A stretch of DNA of 6,607 nucleotides from Bordetella sp. GTDB taxonomy: Bacteria > Pseudomonadota > Gammaproteobacteria > Burkholderiales > Burkholderiaceae_B. Numbering within the stretch: the first letter of the stretch is position 1; each line of letters opens with the position of its first letter. The notes beneath the pieces are model-generated. The model worked only from the letters and a program-made list of their open reading frames with translations, did not search any database and was not told the origin of the DNA. The translations under genes and the position numbers were made by a program. Below, in pieces: positions 1 through 6,607 of this stretch. The DNA lies in assembly GCA_027450125.1 (NCBI GenBank), contig DAIDKG010000390.1, forward strand, positions 1 to 6,607. The letters are read 5' to 3'.

Positions 1-1122
1 GTCGTTCAGATCCGTGCTCAGGTCGTTGGCGCCCTCGCGGCTGTCGCGCGGCAACGGGTGCATGACGATGGTATCGGGCGAGCAATAGGCATTGATGGTG
101 GCCTTGCTGACCTGAAAATCGGGAGTGTAGGCGCTTTCGGCGTCCTCTCCGATGAACCGCTCCTTTTGCACGCGCGTTGCATAGATCACGTCGGCGCCCG
201 GCAGGCCTTCGGCCAGCGAGGATTTCTGCACAATGACGTTGCCGTTGCGCGCCGCCTGCTCGATGATGTACTCGGGCATTTCCAGGCCGCGAGGCGCCAC
301 CAGGGAAAACTTGATGCCCTTGTAAAGCGACAGCAGCTTGATGAGCGAATGCACCGTGCGGCCATACTTGAGATCGCCCACCATGGCGACATGCGCACCG
401 TCGAGCAGCTTGCCCAGGCGCGAGAACTCGGTCAGGATGGTGTAAAGATCGAGCAGCGCCTGGCTGGGATGCTCGCCGGGGCCGTCCCCCGCATTGACGA
501 CCGGAATATTGGTCGCCGCCGCGAACTCGGCCACCGAACCCTTCTCGGGGTGGCGCACCACCAGGGCATCGACGTAGCCGCTCATTACGCGGCTGGTGTC
601 GTAGATGGATTCGCCCTTGGCCATGGACGAGAACGTGAAGCCTGTGGTGTCGCACACCGAGCCGCCCAGCCGGCAGAAGGCCGAGCCGAAGCTCACGCGC
701 GTGCGGGTGCTGGCCTCGAAGAACAAGTTGCCCAGGACGGCGCCTTCGAGCACGCGCGAAACCTTACGACGGCGCGCAATGGGCTGCATCATGTCGGCAA
801 CGCGGAACAGGTCCTCGGCAGATTCGCGGGTGAATTGGTCGACCGATAACAACTGATGCTTGCCGTTCGAGGCGATGCGATCGCGCAAGGGGCCGGATTT
901 TGCGCTTTGCGTATATTTTTCAAGCAGATCGCTGTTCTGAACGATTTCGCCGACAAAACGCTCGACCACTTCGGGCATGGTCCGGAACTCCTGCGACCCT
1001 TCCGGCAGCAGCCAGGTATCGAGTGCGCGGCGCTTGACGCCGATGCGCGCAGCGAACAGATCGCGAGTGAGATTGAGGCGGCGCATGGCGTCGCGCAGGA
1101 AGGCTTGCTGGGAAATCGACAT
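1..1122 (-). CDS. pyrB: Aspartate carbamoyltransferase with N-terminal extension (3' end cut by window edge)
   Basis: Catalyses carbamoyl phosphate + L-aspartate to N-carbamoyl-L-aspartate, the committed step of pyrimidine synthesis, in the cytoplasm. 374 residues are visible and the reading frame is still open at base 1. The catalytic signature is complete as far as can be read: STRT at residues 138-141 (carbamoyl phosphate binding), Lys169 in AKGES, Arg190-His191 in VRHP, HPSQ at 218-221, Arg255 in KYGRTVHSL, Arg317 and Gln319 in TRVQKER, and HPLPR at 355-359. All align with E. coli PyrB landmarks. Unlike E. coli PyrB (about 310 aa), about 90 residues precede the catalytic domain. Residues 18-40 (LTRDLFAARIGVKRRALDTW region) look helix-turn-helix-like. 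The ATG at 1122 is chosen because the N-terminus MSISQQAFLRDAM fits this long family and GAGG lies 6 nt upstream. No PyrI subunit or dihydroorotase gene is visible, but the downstream side lies outside the window. A general ornithine/aspartate carbamoyltransferase paralogue is the alternative, but the motifs favour aspartate. Confidence 0.9.
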   Translation of the reverse strand, partial: MSISQQAFLRDAMRRLNLTRDLFAARIGVKRRALDTWLLPEGSQEFRTMPEVVERFVGEIVQNSDLLEKYTQSAKSGPLRDRIASNGKHQLLSVDQFTRESAEDLFRVADMMQPIARRRKVSRVLEGAVLGNLFFEASTRTRVSFGSAFCRLGGSVCDTTGFTFSSMAKGESIYDTSRVMSGYVDALVVRHPEKGSVAEFAAATNIPVVNAGDGPGEHPSQALLDLYTILTEFSRLGKLLDGAHVAMVGDLKYGRTVHSLIKLLSLYKGIKFSLVAPRGLEMPEYIIEQAARNGNVIVQKSSLAEGLPGADVIYATRVQKERFIGEDAESAYTPDFQVSKATINAYCSPDTIVMHPLPRDSREGANDLSTDLND

Positions 1123-1160
1123 GGACGGCCTCGGTGCAGGAGTGAAGATGTCGCGCAGCG

Positions 1161-1184
1161 ATGTGCCGCATGCATGAGGCACAT
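1161..1184. promoter_or_regulatory. Second dyad in the pyrB upstream region
   Basis: ATGTGCC (1161-1167) and GGCACAT (1178-1184) are perfect 7-bp inverted arms around a 10-nt centre. The dyad lies 39 bp upstream of the pyrB start and just downstream of the possible -10 at 1187-1192. In the pyrB transcript it could form a leader hairpin. As DNA it could be a second binding site beside the palindrome at 1189-1205. There is no run of T that would make it an intrinsic terminator. Confidence 0.35.
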
Positions 1185-1188
1185 GTTT

Positions 1189-1205
1189 TATACGCAATGC
1201 GTATA
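1189..1205. promoter_or_regulatory. Perfect 17-bp palindrome upstream of pyrB, candidate operator
   Basis: TATACGCA and TGCGTATA are perfect inverted 8-bp arms around a single central A, 67 bp upstream of the pyrB ATG. On the minus strand the left part reads TATAAA (1187-1192), a possible -10 element for pyrB, so a protein bound here would block the promoter. The short arms with a 1-nt centre suit a dimeric DNA-binding protein better than an RNA hairpin. That it is an operator, and which protein binds it, is inference. Confidence 0.5.
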
Positions 1206-1228
1206 TTAAATCGTACCGAGTGCGCCGT

Positions 1229-1660
1229 CTATCGGAATAAAGCCGCTTTGCGCGCATCGGAACGCGCCGATGGCTTGTTTGCGTATACCGCTACAGTGTT
1301 GGAAGTCTGCCCGCTGTCGGAGGTATCGATGGCGCAAGCCGACATACAGCCCAGGGCAAAGCCGGCCACGCCGCCGGCGAACGCCAGCGCCGCCAGGGTC
1401 ATTCCCAGGCGCCCGCCCGGCGCACGCGACTCGCGCTCGCGCCGTGCCCCTCGCAACTGCGTCGCGAACACCAGCAGCTGCGCCAGGCAGCACGCTCCCA
1501 GGCCGAGCAGAAAATAGCCCAGCGGCGCGGAAAGATCGGGCGAGTCCGTATCGCCCCCGACGATGCCCAGGGAAAACGAGGCCATCAGCAGCGCCGCCAC
1601 GCCGTTGAGCGCGGCAACCAGGCGCAGCATGGCCGAGAACTGCCTGCCCGACGCCTGCAT
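1229..1660 (-). CDS. Hypothetical small inner-membrane protein, three predicted helices
   Basis: Family not recognised; no function is proposed. The 143-residue protein has three hydrophobic stretches at about 12-34, 46-68 and 85-110. The loop between helices 2 and 3 (about 69-84) is strongly basic (RGARRERESR) and the loop between helices 1 and 2 is acidic (GGDTDSPDLSA). The positive-inside rule therefore puts the N-terminus and the basic loop in the cytoplasm and the C-terminal tail (about 111-143) outside. Residues 104-109 contain two cysteines (GCMSAC) at the end of helix 3. The ATG at 1660 lies 3 bp after the stop of the lipoprotein gene, so the two are very likely co-transcribed and perhaps translationally coupled, since the ribosome site (TAGG) is weak. 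A longer overlapping frame on the same strand (to 1682) has arginine-rich shadow composition and was discarded. Confidence 0.7.
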   Translation of the reverse strand: MQASGRQFSAMLRLVAALNGVAALLMASFSLGIVGGDTDSPDLSAPLGYFLLGLGACCLAQLLVFATQLRGARRERESRAPGGRLGMTLAALAFAGGVAGFALGCMSACAIDTSDSGQTSNTVAVYANKPSARSDARKAALFR

Positions 1661-1663
1661 CGC

Positions 1664-2194
1664 CTACTTCAGGGGACGGCAAACCGGCGTGGCGGACTCG
1701 ATCGACTTGCGCGCCGCGGCCAGTTCCGCGCGATCCCAGATGCCGGTGCCGAGCACCGTGACCGTGACGCGCGAGGTGACGGGTTCGACCGATTCGCCCT
1801 TGGCCTCGATCAGCTCGAGTATCTTGGCCTCCTCGCCGACCTTGAAGATGCGAATGCGGCCCAGCGCCGACTGGGTGGGCGGACTCTTTTTTGTGCTGCT
1901 GCTGTCCGAAAAGCCCGAGCCTAGGCCGAACATGCCTTCATCGGAAGTCAGGTCGTTGTCGCGCGCAACGGCGTAGGTCTGGCCGTAGGGGTGCGCCCGG
2001 GACGTATCGCAGACGCGCACATATTCCAAGGCGCGGCGATACGCCGAATCGGCATCGGTATTCACGACGAAGCTGTCGGAAATGCCCTTGGCCTGCATCA
2101 GACCGGTATTGGCACAGCCGGCCAATCCGGCGGCCAGCGCCAGCGCGGCACACCCTTTGGCGAGACCGCGCATTGCTGAGAAATTTTGCATCAT
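1664..2194 (-). CDS. Hypothetical lipoprotein
   Basis: Family not recognised. The 176-residue product starts with a lipoprotein signal: a basic N-region (Arg9, Lys13), a hydrophobic core (about 15-25) and the lipobox LAGC at 24-27, so Cys27 should be lipidated. Residue +2 is Ala rather than Asp, which by the usual Lol sorting rule points to the outer membrane. The mature part has an alpha/beta look, with a Gly/Ser-rich linker at about 90-110 (GLGSGFSDSSSTKK) and beta-strand-like segments at 111-130 and 136-151. Cys62 and Cys172 are the only mature cysteines besides Cys27 and could form a disulfide. Two tandem ATGs occur at 2194 and 2191. AGGA lies 4 nt before the first and 7 nt before the second, so 2191 may be the one used. 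The frame is open upstream to 2338, but that part overlaps lysR and lacks a signal sequence. The gene is 25 bp downstream of the lysR stop. Confidence 0.78.
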   Translation of the reverse strand: MMQNFSAMRGLAKGCAALALAAGLAGCANTGLMQAKGISDSFVVNTDADSAYRRALEYVRVCDTSRAHPYGQTYAVARDNDLTSDEGMFGLGSGFSDSSSTKKSPPTQSALGRIRIFKVGEEAKILELIEAKGESVEPVTSRVTVTVLGTGIWDRAELAAARKSIESATPVCRPLK

Positions 2195-2218
2195 GAGTTC
2201 CTGATTGCCCTGCGCGGA

Positions 2219-2224
2219 ATTATG
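2219..2224 (-). promoter_or_regulatory. Possible -10 element for the lipoprotein/membrane gene pair
   Basis: On the minus strand CATAAT overlaps the lysR stop codon, about 25-30 bp before the lipoprotein start. It matches five of six bases of the sigma-70 -10 consensus in an otherwise GC-rich stretch. No good -35 is seen at 16-18 bp upstream (ATCGGC at 17 bp), so this is weak support for a promoter separate from lysR. Confidence 0.25.
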
Positions 2225-3152
2225 CCCTAACGCCGTCGGCCGCCGATACCTGCCAGAGCGATGCATGCGGCAATTCACGCAAATGCCTGGCCATCCATTC
2301 CACGAAAACACGCGTGCGCGACGGCAGCAGGCGCGCATGCGGATACACGATGCTCACCGGCCGCGCCGGCCCTTCGTATTCTGAAAGAAGCCGCGCGAGG
2401 CGGCCGTCATGCAGCGCGGCGGCCACCTGATACGAAAGAAACCGCCCATAGCCCAGTCCGTCGATGCAAGCTTCGATAGCCGCCAGGCCATGGTTGACCT
2501 CCAGGTTGCCATCGACCGGCACCGCAAATTCCCGTCCGTTATCCCAGAATCGCCAATGGGCTGCCGCGCCGCCTTGCAGGCGTATGCAGTTGCGCCCGAC
2601 CAGATCGCGCGGATGCAGTACAGGCCCCTGCTCTGCCAGGCAGGCCGCGCTGGCCACCACGACGTCGCGAATGGCGCCGATGCTGCGCGCGACCAGCGTC
2701 GAATCATCGAGCGGCGAAATGCGGATACCGACGTCGATGCCCTCCTCCCAAAGGTTCACCACCCGATCGTTCAAGAGCAGCCGGCACCTCACGTCAGGGT
2801 AGGCACGCAAAAAGCGCCGCACGGCAGGTGCGACATGCAACTGGCCGAACAGCACGGGGGCGGTGACGACCAGCGTGCCGCTCGGCGCTTCATGGCGCGC
2901 GGCAAGCCGCGCTTCGGCCTCGTGCAATTGGCCCAGGATCTGGCGGCAGGTCTCCAGATAGCTGTGGCCCTCCTCGGTAAGAGCGAGGTGGCGCGTCGTG
3001 CGATTGAGCAGGCGCACGCCCAGCGCCGCCTCGAGCGCCGCCAGCGTACGGACGACCGCAGGCAAGGACGAATCGAGCGCGCGGGCGGCGGCGCTCAGAC
3101 TGCCGTGATCGACGATCGCCACGAACGCCTGCATGGCGCGAAGCTTGTTCAT
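2220..3152 (-). CDS. LysR-family transcriptional regulator
   Basis: A DNA-binding regulator, normally tetrameric, that controls a neighbouring gene in response to a small ligand. The 310-residue product has the usual LysR length. The winged helix-turn-helix spans about residues 1-62: the MNKLRAMQAF start, GSLSAAARALDSSLPAVVRTLAALE as the DNA-reading part, then the typical RLLNRTTRHLALTEEG wing. The substrate-binding-like effector domain follows from about 90 to 295, starting SGTLVVTAPVLFG. The sequence style is that of the large CrgA/DsdC-like branch, whose ligands cannot be read from sequence. I prefer the ATG at 3152. An in-frame ATG at 3161 gives three more residues (MRR), but its GGAG is only 2 nt away, whereas GGAG is 11 nt from 3152. 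The gene is divergent from the FMN-binding oxidase-like gene at 3462, its most likely target. Confidence 0.93.
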   Translation of the reverse strand: MNKLRAMQAFVAIVDHGSLSAAARALDSSLPAVVRTLAALEAALGVRLLNRTTRHLALTEEGHSYLETCRQILGQLHEAEARLAARHEAPSGTLVVTAPVLFGQLHVAPAVRRFLRAYPDVRCRLLLNDRVVNLWEEGIDVGIRISPLDDSTLVARSIGAIRDVVVASAACLAEQGPVLHPRDLVGRNCIRLQGGAAAHWRFWDNGREFAVPVDGNLEVNHGLAAIEACIDGLGYGRFLSYQVAAALHDGRLARLLSEYEGPARPVSIVYPHARLLPSRTRVFVEWMARHLRELPHASLWQVSAADGVRA

Positions 3153-3161
3153 GCGCCGCAT

Positions 3162-3461
3162 TACTCCATAAATCGGATTAGTGAAATCATATTAATACTA
3201 TTTATCCAATCACAGACCTTATGGAAAATGGCCTGCATCACTGTTTCGGCCTCGATGCCGTCCCAGCCCTGCCAAGGAAAGATTCCATGCCTGTCGCCGA
3301 CCGGACGAGACGTCCGCATCCACTTGCGCTGCCCTGTCCGTGTCCGTCTGTTCTCCCCTTCATCCTCGAATGCGCGCCAGGCGGCTGCCCGCTGGCGGCC
3401 TGCCTTGTTCCGGACGTTGCAGGCGCGCGATATCGGCTGGAATGCAAGGCAGGTTCGATCG
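3162..3461. promoter_or_regulatory. Divergent lysR / flavoprotein intergenic region with AT-rich core
   Basis: About 300 bp without a supported gene. Bases about 3162-3215 are markedly AT-rich against GC-rich surroundings, as expected for promoters. They contain the small dyads GATT-N5-AATC (3176-3188) and TATTAATA (3190-3197), and imperfect distant arms CCATAAAT / ATTTATCC. These are plausible LysR contact sites near the lysR start. TACTAT (3196-3201) could be a -10 for the plus strand, but no convincing -35 pairs with it. The remaining part, about 3216-3461, is GC-rich. It would be a long leader of about 250 nt for the flavoprotein mRNA and contains a possible 60-codon frame at 3287-3469 (see findings). 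LysR binding here is inferred from gene layout. Confidence 0.45.
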
Positions 3462-4481
3462 ATGGCTAGCTTGACGCCATTGCATGGCCCGAGCCTGGCA
3501 GGCTCCGTCCAGGCTGGCACGGTGCCAGCCGAACAGGCGGCCTCCCGCTTTCATGCCGGCGAGATCGCGGTCCAGGGCCGGGCAGGCTCGCGCGAGGCGG
3601 TTGCCGAAGCCGGACTGCGTGCGATTCGCGAGTACATGCCGGAGCAGCACCGACGGTTTTTTCCGCAATTGCCCTTCCTGGCCGTTGGCGCGCTCGATCG
3701 CCAGGGGCAGCCGTGGGCGACGCTTTTGTCCGGCATGCCGGGGTTCGCCCATGCGCCCGACCCGTGCCTGCTGCGCGTCGACGCCCTGCCGCCGCGGACC
3801 GACCCCCTGCATGATGTTCTGGTGCCCGGCGCACCGATAGGAATACTCGGCATCGAGCTGTCGACCCGGCGGCGCAATCGCGTCAACGGCGCGGTCTCCG
3901 AGGCCGATGCAAGCGGGTTCACGCTGCGCGTCGCACAGAGTTTCGGCAATTGCCCGCAATATATTCGCCGCCGCACGGCTGCCGCGCCACGCGATGCGGC
4001 GCAACCTTGGGCACAGGCTCCGGCGGGGCATCTCGATGAACAGGCAAAGCGCCAGATCGCCGCGGCGGACACGTTTTTCATCGCCAGTCATTTCGGCGGC
4101 CGCGAAGGGAGCCAAGCGAACGCCGGAACCGATGTGTCGCATCGCGGAGGCAAACCCGGGTTCGTGCGGGTGGACGACGCGCGCACGCTCACCTGGCCGG
4201 ACTTTCGAGGCAACGCCTACTTCAACACGCTCGGCAACCTGTACATGAATCCGCGTGCGGGACTGCTGTTCGTCGATTTCGAAAATGGCGATTTCCTGCA
4301 CCTGGCGGGCAGCGCGCAGATCGTCTGGGACGACGAAACCCGCAGCGGATTTGCCGGAGCGCAGCGTCTGGTGCGCTTCTCCATTGGCCAGGTGCGGCGA
4401 GTGCGCCATGCGCTGGCCATGACGTGGCAGGAAGGCGAGGCGTCGCCTTCGCTCCTGCATACCGGCTCCTGGGAAATCTGA
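3462..4481 (+). CDS. Pyridoxamine 5'-phosphate oxidase superfamily FMN-binding protein
   Basis: A predicted flavin-nucleotide-binding protein of the split-barrel superfamily (the COG3576 type). True pyridoxamine phosphate oxidases are shorter (about 210-220 aa) and this 339-residue form is not expected to make pyridoxal phosphate. The first half begins with FHAGE at 30-34 and the barrel segment FLAVGALDRQGQPWATLLSG at 72-91. SFGNCPQYI at 160-168 links to the second half, FFIASHFGG at 205-213, GTDVSHRGG at 222-230 and TWPDFRGNAYFNTLGN at 244-259, the typical flavin-binding segment. In some proteobacteria this module is fused to a ferredoxin-reductase-like part; here it ends on its own after GSWEI. 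The ATG at 3462 has AGG 8 nt upstream. The same frame is open far upstream (to 2409), but that part is antisense to lysR and lacks domain character. Probably controlled by the divergent LysR protein. Substrate unknown. Confidence 0.85.
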   Translation: MASLTPLHGPSLAGSVQAGTVPAEQAASRFHAGEIAVQGRAGSREAVAEAGLRAIREYMPEQHRRFFPQLPFLAVGALDRQGQPWATLLSGMPGFAHAPDPCLLRVDALPPRTDPLHDVLVPGAPIGILGIELSTRRRNRVNGAVSEADASGFTLRVAQSFGNCPQYIRRRTAAAPRDAAQPWAQAPAGHLDEQAKRQIAAADTFFIASHFGGREGSQANAGTDVSHRGGKPGFVRVDDARTLTWPDFRGNAYFNTLGNLYMNPRAGLLFVDFENGDFLHLAGSAQIVWDDETRSGFAGAQRLVRFSIGQVRRVRHALAMTWQEGEASPSLLHTGSWEI

Positions 4482-4495
4482 TCGCGCCTTGCGCA

Positions 4496-4516
4496 GCCGG
4501 GCTCGCCCTGCCCGGC
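4496..4516. terminator. Hairpin between convergent genes, possible bidirectional terminator
   Basis: GCCGGGC (4496-4502) and GCCCGGC (4510-4516) form a perfect 7-bp GC stem with a 7-nt loop, 15 bp after the flavoprotein stop and 14 bp after the end of the convergent regulator gene. No T run follows on either strand, so it is at best a non-canonical terminator. Its place in the 49-bp gap between two converging genes is the main support. Confidence 0.4.
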
Positions 4517-4530
4517 GATCCGCCGCCCGC

Positions 4531-6542
<2,012 letters not shown>

Positions 6543-6552
6543 GTTCGCCCCG

Positions 6553-6593
6553 GGAACTGCCCTTGCCATGCAGGCATGGCGAGGGCCGGTTCC
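6553..6593 (+). terminator. Strong two-part hairpin after the dehydrogenase gene
   Basis: Starting 11 bp after the stop, GCCCTTGCCATG (6559-6570) pairs with CATGGCGAGGGC (6575-6586) over 12 bp with one G-U pair and a CAGG tetraloop. Outside this, GGAAC (6553-6557) pairs with GTTCC (6589-6593) across a small internal loop. No T run follows before the window ends (CGGGCGCCCC), so it may be a transcript-stabilising or Rho-dependent end structure rather than a classical intrinsic terminator. Confidence 0.5.
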
Positions 6594-6607
6594 GGGCGCC
6601 CCAAAGC

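Noticed and set aside
58..849. Plus-strand 263-codon frame opposite the left-edge gene.
   Set aside because: The minus strand encodes aspartate carbamoyltransferase with all catalytic motifs through this stretch; the plus frame is its shadow.
2409..3461. Plus-strand open frame continuing into the flavoprotein frame, giving a 690-residue protein.
   Set aside because: The upstream 350 codons are antisense to lysR, which has clear family motifs, and run through the AT-rich promoter region; they show no domain character. Only the part from 3462 is coding.
3161..3520. Minus-strand 119-codon frame whose TAA overlaps the upstream lysR ATG (TAATG).
   Set aside because: It is antisense to the flavoprotein start, has low-plausibility composition and would place an unrecognised gene across the whole promoter region. 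The stop-start overlap is probably coincidence, since 3152 is the better lysR start.
3360..4460. Minus-strand 366-codon frame opposite the flavoprotein gene.
   Set aside because: A shadow frame typical of GC-rich DNA; the plus strand carries recognisable split-barrel motifs.

Overview
The window is GC-rich, with strong third-position G/C in the real genes and long spurious open frames opposite them. Its proteins look like those of a beta-proteobacterium of the Alcaligenaceae (Bordetella/Achromobacter type). That placement rests on recognised protein families and composition, not on a database search. Seven genes can be supported: one runs off the left edge, and all the others are complete. 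No tRNA, rRNA, CRISPR array, insertion sequence or phage gene was seen, so this is ordinary chromosomal metabolic and regulatory territory.

Left block, minus strand (about 1-3161). From upstream to downstream along the strand these are a LysR-family regulator (2220-3152), a small lipoprotein of unknown function (1664-2194), a three-helix membrane protein of unknown function (1229-1660), and an aspartate carbamoyltransferase (1-1122, C-terminus cut by the window edge). The lipoprotein and membrane genes are 3 bp apart and look like a two-gene unit. The carbamoyltransferase is the form with an N-terminal extension of about 90 residues containing a helix-turn-helix-like stretch. It is preceded by a 106-bp gap with two clear dyads.

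Middle block. A gap of about 300 bp with an AT-rich core (about 3162-3215) separates the lysR gene from a divergent plus-strand gene for an FMN-binding protein of the pyridoxamine 5'-phosphate oxidase superfamily (3462-4481). This is the classic layout of a LysR regulator and its target.

Right block. A regulator with an XRE-type helix-turn-helix and a cupin domain (4531-5175, minus, GTG start) is divergent from an FAD-dependent D-amino-acid dehydrogenase resembling Pseudomonas aeruginosa DauA (5403-6542, plus). The 227-bp region between them carries three copies of the dyad TTGCG-N4-(C/A)GCAA, one inside a perfect 18-bp palindrome. These are the best candidates for the regulator's operators. 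The enzyme keeps the DauA residues that hold the substrate carboxylate but lacks the two side-chain-pocket residues (His48 and Glu87 in DauA), so its substrate is probably not D-arginine or D-lysine.

The most interesting points are this operator cluster with the altered dehydrogenase pocket, and the carbamoyltransferase with a possible DNA-binding extension behind a perfect palindrome. I saw no evidence for a wholly new multi-gene system.
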